The translations under genes and the position numbers were made by a program. From Bacteriovorax sp037444575 (GTDB lineage: Bacteria > Bdellovibrionota > Bacteriovoracia > Bacteriovoracales > Bacteriovoracaceae): a stretch of DNA of 64,000 nt. This document shows positions 41,778-51,718 of the stretch, piece by piece. The stretch spans positions 186,001-250,000 of the forward strand of contig JBBIME010000003.1 in assembly GCA_037444575.1 (NCBI GenBank), read 5' to 3'. Numbering within the stretch: position 1 is the first letter of the stretch; the number at the start of each line of letters is the position of its first letter. The notes under the pieces were generated by a model that did not search any database, was not told where the DNA came from, and was given only the letters and a program-made list of their open reading frames with translations.

Positions 41778-42749
41778 ATGAGAATCGATAATAAACTAAT
41801 TGGACAAGTTATCAAAAACATCCGTGCTTCTAAGTCGCAAGGCTACATAACTTTAAAATTAAAGCACTCATCAAATATCATTTCCAAGTGGGAGTCTGGT
41901 CAAGTCAGGATAACATGGAAAGATTTTGTTACGTTATGTGATATCTGTAAAATAAATATCCATAAAGCTTTTGAAAATTATTTTCATTACTATGGTGATA
42001 TCTTAAATCAGCGTGATTTGTTAGCATTCATAATTGGCAAACAAAACACATTAAAACTTGCTGAACAAACTTCAATTTCATACAACAAGCTCTTAAGGTT
42101 GCAAAAAGGACAAACTCCTTTATATGTAGTTGATTTTTTCCTGCTATTAACAAAAAACGAGGTCGGGCAATTAATCGGATTCCTTGAGCAACTTATTGAG
42201 TTACCCAACTTACATGCTTTTAAAGAATATTATGAGGAAAAACAAAAAATTATTAATTTTTCATACAAGTATCCTGATATGGCGGCTATCTATGGAAGTT
42301 TAAACATTAATCAAACAAAAAATAAAACTTCAATTAAACAAGTTGGGATCGAATGTGGAATTGATTTTAAAAGCGCAAGCGAGCTTATAGAAAAAATGCT
42401 CGAACTTGGAATATTATCCCAATCTAAAGAAAAAATTTCTACTCAAAGTTTAAACATGGCAGATGACAGAGGTAACAGAGATGGAGTTAAAAATGTTAGA
42501 GCACATTGGCTAAAAAAAGCGATTGCTGCTATTGAAAACCAGGAAATGCTCCAACCGAAAGATAGAGACTCATTCGGGTCTATTGTTTTCCCGACGACAT
42601 ATAAGACAAGAGAAAAAATTATTTCTTTGTATTTAAAATTTTTTGATGACATGAAACAAGCAGTCATTGAAGACGTAGATGCCCCAGAACTCTTGCAGGT
42701 GTTGTCGTTTCAACTATTTAATCCTAAAAACTCGTTAATAAAAAAATAG
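41778..42749 (+). CDS. HTH regulator with TIGR02147/DUF4423-like C-terminal domain
   Basis: 323 residues from the ATG at 41778 (MRIDNKLIGQVIKNIRASKS); the frame is open further upstream but that stretch looks non-coding. Two XRE-like helix-turn-helix segments seem present (about 8-55 and 75-110). The C-terminal half contains DRDSFGSIVFPTTYKTREKI and ends LLQVLSFQLFNP, matching the layout DRSTRDIASVVLRM... SVYCLTTSLFRL of the regulator at 11510. It is therefore probably a divergent relative. The likely target is the divergent secreted protein at 41057. Confidence 0.6.
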   Translation: MRIDNKLIGQVIKNIRASKSQGYITLKLKHSSNIISKWESGQVRITWKDFVTLCDICKINIHKAFENYFHYYGDILNQRDLLAFIIGKQNTLKLAEQTSISYNKLLRLQKGQTPLYVVDFFLLLTKNEVGQLIGFLEQLIELPNLHAFKEYYEEKQKIINFSYKYPDMAAIYGSLNINQTKNKTSIKQVGIECGIDFKSASELIEKMLELGILSQSKEKISTQSLNMADDRGNRDGVKNVRAHWLKKAIAAIENQEMLQPKDRDSFGSIVFPTTYKTREKIISLYLKFFDDMKQAVIEDVDAPELLQVLSFQLFNPKNSLIKK

Positions 42750-42798
42750 TTGATATTATCACCCCAAATTCCATTCGTTAGCCTTAAATCACACTTCT

Positions 42799-43692
42799 CT
42801 ACAAACCCTTTTCTAAAATCGCAATTCTCTCAGCTAGCGGTGGATGGCTTGAAAAAAGTCTCATTACACCATCTTTTGAAGAAATTTGCATTGATCTAAA
42901 GTTAGGATCGACATCTTCTTTTGCGCCCTCTAATTGAGGATACGCACGCGATAGCGCATGTAAGGCCGCAATCATTTTAGCTCTTCCAGCTAAATCTGCT
43001 CCTCCATGGTCAGCTCGGTATTCTCGCGAGCGGGAGAACCATGCAACAATTGGAGCTGCTAAAATACCAAAGATGATGTCTAATACAAAAACGAGCATCA
43101 TCTGAATAAATGGACTTGGTCTTTCATCGCGATCGTCATTTCTCATTGCTTGAGTAATGGCAAAAGCAACAACTCGAGAAAAGAACATCACAAACGCGTT
43201 CACTACACCTTGGATAAGTGCCATTGTTACCATATCGCCATTAGCAATGTGGGCCACTTCATGGCCTAATACACCTTCGATTTCATCATCACTCATGGTT
43301 GCAAGTAAACCCGAAGACACAGCAACAAGTGAATTATTACGAGAAGGCCCTGTTGCAAAAGCGTTCAGTACGTCACTTTGATAAATTCCAACTTCAGGCA
43401 TTTCGCTAAGTCCTGCCCGTCTAGCGAGGCGATGAACGGTTTCAACTAAATTTCTGTGAGGTCCTTCAAGTGTCACAAGTTGAACACCCATCATCCACTT
43501 GGCCATCATTTTTGAAAGCATCAGAGATATGAGTGAACCCACCATCCCCCAAATAAAGCAGAAAGCTAGAAGTGGCCCATACTGAAGACCCGCAGTTGTC
43601 ATATAATGACCAATCCCGAGTGCACTCGTCAGGATTGATATCGTTGCAACAACCAGAATATTTACGGCTAAAAAAAGCATAATTCGTTTCAT
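42799..43692 (-). CDS. htpX: membrane zinc metalloprotease HtpX
   Basis: 297 residues, M48 family. Two N-terminal membrane helices (about 5-27 and 38-62), the zinc site HEVAH at residues 144-148, two further hydrophobic segments, and the third-ligand segment SREYRADHGGADLAG. It degrades misfolded membrane proteins together with FtsH in species studied. Divergent from the channel gene at 43812. Confidence 0.95.
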   Translation of the reverse strand: MKRIMLFLAVNILVVATISILTSALGIGHYMTTAGLQYGPLLAFCFIWGMVGSLISLMLSKMMAKWMMGVQLVTLEGPHRNLVETVHRLARRAGLSEMPEVGIYQSDVLNAFATGPSRNNSLVAVSSGLLATMSDDEIEGVLGHEVAHIANGDMVTMALIQGVVNAFVMFFSRVVAFAITQAMRNDDRDERPSPFIQMMLVFVLDIIFGILAAPIVAWFSRSREYRADHGGADLAGRAKMIAALHALSRAYPQLEGAKEDVDPNFRSMQISSKDGVMRLFSSHPPLAERIAILEKGL

Positions 43693-43811
43693 ATATTATT
43701 AAACTCCATTAGAAATTTTAAAAGCTAATCAATATTTTGAGGTCAAAGTCTATTCTGTCAAGGTTTGGTAAGTTTTAAGTTAAACTTTGCGCTCTCAATT
43801 TCCGATAGCCA

Positions 43812-45110
43812 ATGACAATGATTAAACAGCATTTAAATACAAAAGAATTTCTTTGGCTCGCAGTTATTTTCTGGTCGGCCAGCTTCACAGCAATGGAAGC
43901 TCCTTTTAGTTTTGTTTTCAAAACAAAGATCCAACATTGGCAACTGGTTATAGATGCAATTATTTCGGTAGTCTTTATTTTGGATCTAATCTATCACTTG
44001 AGAGAAGTTCGAAAAAATAAAGAACGGCAAGATGTAAACGTAAGCACTCCTCAGAAAAAGTGGATCTCTTCGCTTATGTTTATCGTGGATATTTTCGCTT
44101 GTATCCCCTTTGATCTTTTGGCCTACTTTCTAGGTCATCAAGATCTCTTCACTGCATTTCGTTTCCTTAGGATGATAAGAATTATCAAAGTGTATTATTT
44201 AGTTGAAAATATCACCATCGTTCCAAAAATTTTTAAAATCCAGTCAATCGTGATTGGATGTTTAATGGTAGTTAATTGGATTGCTTGTGGATGGATTTAT
44301 ATTTATCCAATGACACCGGATACAGATATTACAAGTTACTACATTAAGTCTTTTTACTGGGCAGTTACAACATTAACTACAATTGGTTATGGAGATATCA
44401 CTCCTGATAATAACGTAGGTCGTATTTTTACCTGCTTTATTATGATCATTGGTGTTGGTATGTACGGTATTGTTATTGGGAATATTTCTCGCATGCTCGC
44501 AAGTGCTGATCGATACAAAGAGCAATCAAGAGAAAAGATTAATGATCTGCTCATGTTTATGAAGCACTATAGAATTCCAGATAAGCTTCAGCATGCAGCA
44601 ATTAATCACTACAGCCACCTCTACTCAAAACGCTTAAGCGATAATGATGAGAAAATCATAGCCGATCTTCCGCATGCTCTCCAACAAGAGATGCAGATTT
44701 ATATGAAGATCAAATTAATCAGCAGCATCCCGGTTTTTAATGGGTGTTCTCATGAATGTTTAAAAAATGTTTCTACTCATCTAGAGCAGATCTATTCTTC
44801 ACCTGGAGATATGATCATAAAAATTGGAGACATTGGGGACGAAATGTTTATTCTTTCTCACGGAAATGTTGACGTTATTTTACCAAGTGGTGAAAGAGTG
44901 GCAACTCTTCACGACGGACAAATTTTTGGTGAAGTAGCACTGTTAAAAGAGACCACTCGAACTGCAGATATACAATCTCAAACTTATTGCGATCTTTATA
45001 AGCTTACTAAAAAAAGTTTTAATGAAATCGTAAAAAGCTACCCTATTCTTCTTTCAAATATTGAAGCAACAACTCAAAGAAGAAGCAGTGACAGAAGGCG
45101 GTCTAGTTAA
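43812..45110 (+). CDS. voltage-type potassium channel with cyclic-nucleotide-binding domain
   Basis: 432 residues. Six membrane segments fill residues ~12-235. The S4-like segment FRFLRMIRIIK (116-126) carries regularly spaced arginines, and the K+ selectivity filter is TTIGYGD (about 189-196). A linker leads to a cyclic-nucleotide-binding domain (about 300-420) with the phosphate-binding cassette FGEVALLKETTRTAD. It is therefore a probable cAMP- or cGMP-gated K+ channel of the inner membrane. Its 3' end overlaps the convergent aminomutase gene by four bases. Confidence 0.9.
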   Translation: MTMIKQHLNTKEFLWLAVIFWSASFTAMEAPFSFVFKTKIQHWQLVIDAIISVVFILDLIYHLREVRKNKERQDVNVSTPQKKWISSLMFIVDIFACIPFDLLAYFLGHQDLFTAFRFLRMIRIIKVYYLVENITIVPKIFKIQSIVIGCLMVVNWIACGWIYIYPMTPDTDITSYYIKSFYWAVTTLTTIGYGDITPDNNVGRIFTCFIMIIGVGMYGIVIGNISRMLASADRYKEQSREKINDLLMFMKHYRIPDKLQHAAINHYSHLYSKRLSDNDEKIIADLPHALQQEMQIYMKIKLISSIPVFNGCSHECLKNVSTHLEQIYSSPGDMIIKIGDIGDEMFILSHGNVDVILPSGERVATLHDGQIFGEVALLKETTRTADIQSQTYCDLYKLTKKSFNEIVKSYPILLSNIEATTQRRSSDRRRSS

Positions 45111-46447
45111 AAACCGGCCTTCTTTTTTGCTTCAGCAATCATAGCATCTCTTGTTGCCTTATCGGCCCAGCGAGCTTGTGCTTCTTTAGAAAGTTTTCTA
45201 ATTGGATCAAAGTAGAAGAATACTTCACCTGGTTTTACGTTTGGAGCTGTCCAAACAGAAATACCATTTTCGCGATCATAATATTCATATGAGGCCACGT
45301 GGCGCTTACCGCCTCCACCTGGAGCATCACAGACAAATGTTGGAGTATTAAACCCAGCAGTTGTTCCGCGAACAGCCTTCTCTAGGGCCTCTCCAAAAGC
45401 AATTGTTGTTCTAAAATGTTCACAACCAGGAACCATGTCATGCATATACACATAGTAAGGTTGAATATTCATAAAACTTAGTTGCTTGATGAGTAAAACC
45501 ATATCGTTAATTGTGTCGTTAACACCTTCTTGTAATACGGCCTGGTTTCTTACGATGATTCCTTCAGCAAATAATCTATCCATTGCTCTTTTTGAGTACA
45601 TCGTAATTTCTTTTGGAGAAGAAAAGTGCGTATGAATCACAACTGATTTTCCCATCTCACGCGCTTTTTTATGAACAGCATTTAAGGCATTAAACCATTC
45701 ATCGTCTGATAAAATTTTCTGAGGATAAATCGCTATCCCCTTTGTCGCAAAACGAAGTCGTCTTATATGAGGAATATTGAGAAGATTTTCCCCAATGAAA
45801 GTGATTTGTTTTGCTGTCAACATGAAGGCATCTCCACCAGAGATAACAACATCCTCTATGGCATCATGAGATCTTATATAATCGAAGGCCGCGTCCATTC
45901 GAGCTGGATTAACACCATAAGTTTCTTTCTCTACAGCTTCAGTTGATCCACCAATCAAACGCGAACGTGTACAGTACGAACAGTACACAGGACAGATTGT
46001 TGTTGGAAGAAAGAGCACCTTATCATGATAGCGATGAGTGATCGTTGGAACTGGAGAGTCTACATCCTCATGAAGCGAATCCGCTTCATAGTTTGGATGG
46101 TTCTCTAGAAATTGAGATCCAATCGGTAAAAATTGTTTTCTAAGCGGACAATGAACAGGATCTTTCCAATTCATAAGCGCAAATATATAGGGAGTGATTC
46201 TGATGTTCATTGGAGTTTTATGCTGACCTGCTAATAGATCATTATAAAATTCATCAGTACAAAGCTCACCTAAAACAGTTTTTACTTGTTCAACTTTCTT
46301 AATTGAATGCTTCATCTGCCACATATGATCAGAGAACTCGGAACGAGTGACATCTTTCCAAGCTGGAATTGATTTCCAGAATTCATCATCTCTAAAGTTT
46401 CTATGAGCATAATCATCAAGAGTAAGTTTGAGTTTATTTGAGTCCAT
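45107..46447 (-). CDS. kamA: KamA-family lysine 2,3-aminomutase
   Basis: 446 residues, a radical-SAM/PLP enzyme. The iron-sulfur cysteines are C152, C156 and C159 (CPVYCSYC). The aspartates that hold the lysine amino group in known KamA are present in HDMVPGCEHFR and CDAPGGGGKR. The length fits KamA rather than the shorter EpmB. It interconverts lysine and beta-lysine, the first step of lysine fermentation or a route to a compatible solute; no other pathway gene is adjacent. Confidence 0.87.
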   Translation of the reverse strand: MDSNKLKLTLDDYAHRNFRDDEFWKSIPAWKDVTRSEFSDHMWQMKHSIKKVEQVKTVLGELCTDEFYNDLLAGQHKTPMNIRITPYIFALMNWKDPVHCPLRKQFLPIGSQFLENHPNYEADSLHEDVDSPVPTITHRYHDKVLFLPTTICPVYCSYCTRSRLIGGSTEAVEKETYGVNPARMDAAFDYIRSHDAIEDVVISGGDAFMLTAKQITFIGENLLNIPHIRRLRFATKGIAIYPQKILSDDEWFNALNAVHKKAREMGKSVVIHTHFSSPKEITMYSKRAMDRLFAEGIIVRNQAVLQEGVNDTINDMVLLIKQLSFMNIQPYYVYMHDMVPGCEHFRTTIAFGEALEKAVRGTTAGFNTPTFVCDAPGGGGKRHVASYEYYDRENGISVWTAPNVKPGEVFFYFDPIRKLSKEAQARWADKATRDAMIAEAKKKAGF

Positions 46448-46494
46448 AAACTTGTTTCCTTCGTTACGATTTATTGAAAGTATTTCTAGTTTAA

Positions 46495-47151
46495 TTATGC
46501 CTTTTTCTTAAAAACTTTAAAGAGGAAGGGCGACATAAGTAAAAAGATCAGGAAGATAACAAAATAATGGAAATAGGCCTTGATATCAAAATCAACAAAT
46601 TGGGCCAGGTAGTGGCTTGCGCCAACTATACCACCCACCCAAAGAGTGGCCCCTGCAACGTCAAAAAGAGTAAAGCGAAGCGCGTTCATTTTGCTGGCGC
46701 CAGCTACAAATGGTGCAAATGTGCGTACGAAGGCCACAAATTTACAAAATAAAATAGTTTTTCCACCATGTTTTTTATAGAAAAGCTCGGCCATTTCCAT
46801 GTGCCTTTCTTCTAAATAAAACCTGTGGATATTTCTTCGCACTTTCTCAGAATATTTGCGTCCCAGAAAATAACTAAAATGATCTCCAAGTATTGCAGCA
46901 AGAACAAGCGAAGGGATAAGTACTCGCAAATCGATATGTCCTTTGGCAGATATCAACCCTAAAGTCACTAAAAGGGAGTCTCCAGGGAGAAAAAAACCAA
47001 AGAGTCCTGTCTCCGCAAAAATAATGGCAGAAAGCCCCCAGTATCCAAAGAACTGGAAGAAGGCCATGGGATCAGTTGTTATTTGTAGCAAGGGGTCTAA
47101 GATTTCCATAATATGTTCGAAAAAGTGTACCAAAATAATCAGTGCCGACAT
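46495..47151 (-). CDS. DedA-family membrane protein
   Basis: 218 residues with four to five membrane helices. Family motifs are FAETGLFGFFLPGDSLLV and the arginine-containing FVAFVRTFAPFVAGAS with a following glycine. DedA proteins recycle lipid carriers such as undecaprenyl phosphate or flip phospholipids across the inner membrane. Transcribed in the same direction as kamA upstream of it; divergent from the exported protein at 47248. Confidence 0.9.
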   Translation of the reverse strand: MSALIILVHFFEHIMEILDPLLQITTDPMAFFQFFGYWGLSAIIFAETGLFGFFLPGDSLLVTLGLISAKGHIDLRVLIPSLVLAAILGDHFSYFLGRKYSEKVRRNIHRFYLEERHMEMAELFYKKHGGKTILFCKFVAFVRTFAPFVAGASKMNALRFTLFDVAGATLWVGGIVGASHYLAQFVDFDIKAYFHYFVIFLIFLLMSPFLFKVFKKKA

Positions 47152-47247
47152 AGTAAAAAATACAGATAGATAAGCTATTGCGATATTAGATTAGTCCACT
47201 GTATGCTAGGATAACCGCGTAATTTAATCGGAATAAGACAACTCATT

Positions 47248-49230
47248 ATGAAAAAGCTTTTGCTTCTTTTATTATTTATTTTTAGTTTTGCTGCAACTAA
47301 TTCTCATGCTGCAAAACTTGAAGACTATTTAGATAGAAAAGAAGTTCAAAAAAGAATTCGCGACAGTATCGCCAATCAAGACATCAGCTTTGACCAAAGT
47401 TTAGGAAACATCGATCTCGTCAACGGAATTAATCTCTCAAGCAAGTATCGCTATAATGTAGAGTCTTCTTACATCAATAAATTCTACTCACGCATAGACA
47501 AGTGGGATATAAATGCAGGAGTCAATGTCGGCGAAGTTTTAAAAGACTTAGTGGATATCCCCTTTGGTTTTTCAATCAATCGAGCAACAAGTTTTTTCTT
47601 TGTGAGACAATTCCCGGATAAAAAAGTGGCCATGAAAGCACTTCCCTACGGTCCACTTAATCTGCCATTAAATGCGAAACTGGCACTTAAAAATTTAAGT
47701 CCTGGCGACTTTGTTAGTATGCCTGCCAATTTGACTGTTGCCTGCAGCATAGGGGCCTCGATGGTAACAACCTCACCTGTCGTTGTTGGTGCTAGTGCGG
47801 GAGCGGCCTTAGTGTTAAGTGGAGAATTTACCATTCAGGTATTTAAAATTGATCAAACACACATTCGCTTAAAGCTTATTACCCAAAGAGGTCGTAGTGC
47901 TGGGGGAAGTATTGCGGCCGGGGCCAATTTTCAATTCTTCGGCATAGGAATACTCAATCATGAAATCGATCGCCTTTTTGAGCGCGATTTACTTCAGCTT
48001 GGTTATGGGTATAGTCCAGGATCCCAATTCATCATCGATTATATTTTTGATTTAAGTAAACCCGAGGCCCAAGAGGCCTATGATAGAATTTTAAGTTCAA
48101 CTTTTAAATTTAAAGATCTAATTGTTGCAGACATGCTTGATGGAAGAGACTTAAAAGATAAACTTATCTCTTCTTATGAGAAGGCCGATGAACTCTTTAT
48201 TGCCGATGGGAAATTAGATCCAAAAGATCGTCGTGTTCAAAGAGTCTTTAAAGGATTCAGCAATTATCAAGGGCACTCACGTCACCTGAAATTATCTCTG
48301 CTTTTAACGAGCTACACTAAAGATCGCACATATTCAGAGAGCAAAGTTACCTTTGTCGATAAAAATGAAAATAACTTAGAGTTCTTTTACCCAAGCTATT
48401 CTAAATTTATCGAAAGCCATCTTGATAAATGGTTCTTCGATTTAAAAGATCAGAGCTTTCAAACTAATTTTGGATTAATTCCAAGATTTAACTCTGAAGA
48501 CGCTAAAACAAAAAATCCAGACCTAGGACTGACTTTTGAAAGAAAAGATAGCAGCTTTACAGAATACGAGCAAAAAACAGTAGAACGATTCATGTTTTCT
48601 GAGGTTCCACAAGTACTCCTGAAAAATATTGATTTAACAGGATGGAAAGATAGAACGAAAAAGAAATATGATTCAAGAGTCTTTTTTCAATTAGTCTTAA
48701 AGTCACAAGGATTTGAGTATTTAAAAGACATTAGTCCTCTTGAAATGAAGGAAAAAATTCTTCTTTACGTTGATAGTAAGAGACAAGAAAACATCATAGA
48801 TGATTTTGAAAGTCATCCTCCCCTGGAGAAGCTAAGAGATTTTCTTATGCTTAATCGCTTTATCAAAAAGTCAAAGCTCATTGATTTAGCAGAAAAACTT
48901 GCGGTCATTTTAAAAAATGAAAATCACAGTTCAGAAGATATGCTTAAAAAACTTGTTGCCCTTAATGAGGGAGGAGTCTTTGATAAAATTGGAGTTGGTT
49001 TTTTAATTTCACTTCTTCCCCAAGATAAACTTCAGGATTTGATCTATTTTAAACTTGATATGATGGCCAAAGATCTAAAGCCTGTAGCTGCAGAAGTTGG
49101 AACCCTAAACTATCGAGCACTCTATAAAGAACTTACAGAAGTTCAAAGTCGTCTATCAAATCGTTCATATGATTTGCGAATTTCAGACCAGGATCGCAAT
49201 ATGGGCGATCTGGATATCAACAACCTTTAA
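47248..49230 (+). CDS. large exported protein, unknown function
   Basis: 660 residues. Signal peptide about 1-22 (MKKLLLLLLFIFSFAATNSHA). Residues ~130-260 are rich in glycine and alternating hydrophobics (GASAGAALVLSGEFTIQVF, GRSAGGSIAAGANFQFFG), like beta-barrel or beta-sandwich strands. The rest is helical and charged. No catalytic motif is seen. An outer-membrane or periplasmic location is likely. It stands alone between the dedA gene and a chemotaxis receptor. Confidence 0.6.
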   Translation: MKKLLLLLLFIFSFAATNSHAAKLEDYLDRKEVQKRIRDSIANQDISFDQSLGNIDLVNGINLSSKYRYNVESSYINKFYSRIDKWDINAGVNVGEVLKDLVDIPFGFSINRATSFFFVRQFPDKKVAMKALPYGPLNLPLNAKLALKNLSPGDFVSMPANLTVACSIGASMVTTSPVVVGASAGAALVLSGEFTIQVFKIDQTHIRLKLITQRGRSAGGSIAAGANFQFFGIGILNHEIDRLFERDLLQLGYGYSPGSQFIIDYIFDLSKPEAQEAYDRILSSTFKFKDLIVADMLDGRDLKDKLISSYEKADELFIADGKLDPKDRRVQRVFKGFSNYQGHSRHLKLSLLLTSYTKDRTYSESKVTFVDKNENNLEFFYPSYSKFIESHLDKWFFDLKDQSFQTNFGLIPRFNSEDAKTKNPDLGLTFERKDSSFTEYEQKTVERFMFSEVPQVLLKNIDLTGWKDRTKKKYDSRVFFQLVLKSQGFEYLKDISPLEMKEKILLYVDSKRQENIIDDFESHPPLEKLRDFLMLNRFIKKSKLIDLAEKLAVILKNENHSSEDMLKKLVALNEGGVFDKIGVGFLISLLPQDKLQDLIYFKLDMMAKDLKPVAAEVGTLNYRALYKELTEVQSRLSNRSYDLRISDQDRNMGDLDINNL

Positions 49231-49286
49231 ACTTAAGAATGTCTTTTTCTAATGATTTTAAAAACATGATATACATCAAGTTTATC

Positions 49287-49313
49287 TAAAGATCCTTAAT
49301 AAATCTCCGATAA
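49287..49313 (+). promoter_or_regulatory. FliA (sigma28)-type promoter of the second chemotaxis receptor
   Basis: TAAAGATC (49287-49294), exactly 11 nt, TCCGATAA (49306-49313). The known sigma28 consensus is TAAAGTTT-N11-GCCGATAA, so spacing is perfect and 13 of 16 bases match. It lies about 50 bp before the ATG at 49364. Confidence 0.65.
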
Positions 49314-49363
49314 GTATTTAAAATAACTATAATGTTTTTATTTAATATATTATGGAGAGTACT

Positions 49364-50935
49364 ATGAGTCAGTGGAGCTTAAATAGAAAAATTTGGTCTG
49401 TTCTTGCCATTGTGATCGTGGCCTACGTTGGAAGTGTGTACCTGGCCTTGTCGAGTATGAGTGACATCCGAGATGAGCTCAACGAAATTACTACAAAAAA
49501 TTTAAAGCGCAGTGAGCTCACTGGAAATCTTCAGGATGATCAAAGAGTATTAACCATCGTAACATTCGAAATGATTCTTGAAGCAAGCAAGGATAAAAAA
49601 GCGGCGGCGGATAAACGCTATGATGAGGTAATGGCCTCAATGAAGAAAGACTTAGGAGAATATAATTCACTTGCTTCAGAAAAAGGAAAAGAGCTAATCG
49701 CTGCTTTCACTAAAGCGTTTGAATCATGGAATGAGGCTGCACAAAAGGCCCACGAATTAGCAAAGGCCGATAAAACCTCTGAAGCCTATGCCTTAATGGT
49801 TGGAGCAAGTGAATATCGCGAAGAGATGAAAAAAGAAATTCAAGCGATGACGGATTTGACGGATAAGCAATTGCAAGAAAAATCAACAAACGCAAACTCT
49901 CATGCGGCAAGCTCAATAAGACTGACTTTGATGATTTCTATTGTCTCGATTCTTGTCTCTCTTGTTATAGCTTTCATCTCTCTTCGAGCTGTTACAAACG
50001 CGGTAAACCAAGTTGTAAAAAATCTTTTTGATAGCTCAGTTCAAGTTAGCAGTGCCGCTGTTCAAATTGCTTCGGCCGCTGAACAACTATCTCAAGCTTC
50101 AACTGAACAAGCTGCCTCTTTAGAAGAGACTGCCGCTTCTATTGAAGAGCTTAATTCAATGGTTGCAAAAAACTCAGACAATGCTAACTCAACAGCTTCG
50201 ACTTCAGGAGTTTCTCAAGACAAGGCGACTGAAGGGAAAATGGTTGTCGAAAAAATGCTCCATTCTATGGATGAGATCAATAAGAGCAACACGATGATTA
50301 TGGATCAAGTTAATTACAGCAATAATAGAATCGCTGAGATTGTTAAAGTGATCGAAGAAATTGGAAGTAAAACAAAAGTCATTAACGATATCGTTTTTCA
50401 AACAAAACTACTCTCTTTCAACGCTTCTGTTGAAGCTGCAAGAGCTGGTGAACAAGGAAAAGGTTTCGCTGTCGTTGCAGAAGAGGTTGGTAATCTTGCA
50501 GCGATGAGTGGAAATGCAGCTACAGAAATCAGCTCTCTTCTTGATGAGAGTATCAGAAAAGTTAACGAAATTGTGACAGAGACAAAAACAAAAGTAGAAA
50601 AGCTTATTGTTGATGGAAAAAATACAGTTGAAGAAGGAAGTGCGGTTGCCAATCAATGTGCTGAAGTACTTGAACAAATTGTAAAAAACGTCTCAAATGT
50701 ATCACACATGGCCGATGAAATCGCAGTAGCGAGTAAAGAGCAATCCAATGGCGTTCAAGAGATCACAAAGGCCATGGGACAACTCGATCAGGCCACTCAG
50801 CAAAACGCGGCCACAAGTCAGGAGTGTGCTCATGCAGCTGAAAAATTATCAGAGCAAGCGGAATCACTCAAGCATTCAGTCTCTAATCTAGTAGTGACTG
50901 TAAATGGAAAAGACGCAAATTCCAAAGCCGCATAA
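49364..50935 (+). CDS. methyl-accepting chemotaxis protein
   Basis: 523 residues from the ATG at 49364 (GGAG upstream). The first membrane helix is at about 12-32. A helical periplasmic four-helix-bundle domain spans ~35-185. The second helix IRLTLMISIVSILVSLVIAFI is followed by the signalling coiled coil with tip INDIVFQTKLLSFNASVEAA, nearly identical to the receptor at 20497. Both receptors share the motif QLSQASTEQAASL at the start of the signalling domain, so they are paralogs with different sensor regions. A FliA-type promoter ties it to the motility regulon. Confidence 0.93.
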   Translation: MSQWSLNRKIWSVLAIVIVAYVGSVYLALSSMSDIRDELNEITTKNLKRSELTGNLQDDQRVLTIVTFEMILEASKDKKAAADKRYDEVMASMKKDLGEYNSLASEKGKELIAAFTKAFESWNEAAQKAHELAKADKTSEAYALMVGASEYREEMKKEIQAMTDLTDKQLQEKSTNANSHAASSIRLTLMISIVSILVSLVIAFISLRAVTNAVNQVVKNLFDSSVQVSSAAVQIASAAEQLSQASTEQAASLEETAASIEELNSMVAKNSDNANSTASTSGVSQDKATEGKMVVEKMLHSMDEINKSNTMIMDQVNYSNNRIAEIVKVIEEIGSKTKVINDIVFQTKLLSFNASVEAARAGEQGKGFAVVAEEVGNLAAMSGNAATEISSLLDESIRKVNEIVTETKTKVEKLIVDGKNTVEEGSAVANQCAEVLEQIVKNVSNVSHMADEIAVASKEQSNGVQEITKAMGQLDQATQQNAATSQECAHAAEKLSEQAESLKHSVSNLVVTVNGKDANSKAA

Positions 50936-50986
50936 TCTAGGTGTCAAAACTCAAAAAAACATATAAGATTTCCCTATAATTTAAGG

Positions 50987-51718
50987 ATGTCTTATATGTT
51001 TTTATATTTAGCTCGAATTATTCTAACAGCTCTTTGGGTTGGCCTCTCCTGCACGATAGGAATCATTATTTCAATTATTCGCCCGTTTGATCCCAGAAAT
51101 GTCAAAGCGACTTCCAATTTAATCAAGTGGGGCCGTCATCTCTTAGGAATTAATATTGAAATAAGAAATAAAGAAATCCTGGATACAGCTAGACCATGTG
51201 TTTTTATTAGCAACCATCAACACAACATGGATATTTTTCCAGGAACATTTTCTATTCCAAATAACACTGTCACAATTGGAAAGAGATCTATTATCCTCAT
51301 CCCCTTTTTTGGACAATTTTTCTGGCTGTCAGGAAATCTTTTGATCAACAGAAAAAATAAGAAAAGTGCCTTTGGGACAATGGATGTTGCTGCCAATGCA
51401 ATAATTGAAAAAAAGATTTCTGTCTGGATTATGCCGGAAGGAACTCGCTCAAAAGGTCGTGGAGTTTTGCCTTTTAAAAAAGGCCCATTTTTTACAGCGA
51501 TAAAGGCACAAGTTCCAATTGTTCCAATTGCCATTAGCACATATACAAAACATATCGATCTAAAAAAATGGAAGGCCGGAACAATTCTGATTGAAGTTCT
51601 TCCTCCAATTCCAACTGCTGGATTAAAAAATGAGGACGCGGGAATTCTCAAAGATCAATCTCATCAAATCATTTCTACTGTTGTTAAAAAACTAGATCAA
51701 GAGATAGAAAGATCATGA
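50987..51718 (+). CDS. plsC: 1-acyl-sn-glycerol-3-phosphate acyltransferase
   Basis: 243 residues. N-terminal membrane helix. The catalytic HX4D motif is in SNHQHNMD (H77, D82), and the glycerophosphate-binding MPEGTRSKGRG follows. It makes phosphatidic acid in the inner membrane. Its stop overlaps the start of the DTW gene by four bases. Confidence 0.93.
   Translation: MSYMFLYLARIILTALWVGLSCTIGIIISIIRPFDPRNVKATSNLIKWGRHLLGINIEIRNKEILDTARPCVFISNHQHNMDIFPGTFSIPNNTVTIGKRSIILIPFFGQFFWLSGNLLINRKNKKSAFGTMDVAANAIIEKKISVWIMPEGTRSKGRGVLPFKKGPFFTAIKAQVPIVPIAISTYTKHIDLKKWKAGTILIEVLPPIPTAGLKNEDAGILKDQSHQIISTVVKKLDQEIERS

Noticed and set aside
51217..51651. 144-codon frame opposite plsC
   Set aside because: It lies fully within plsC on the other strand, without a ribosome site; plsC has clear catalytic motifs.
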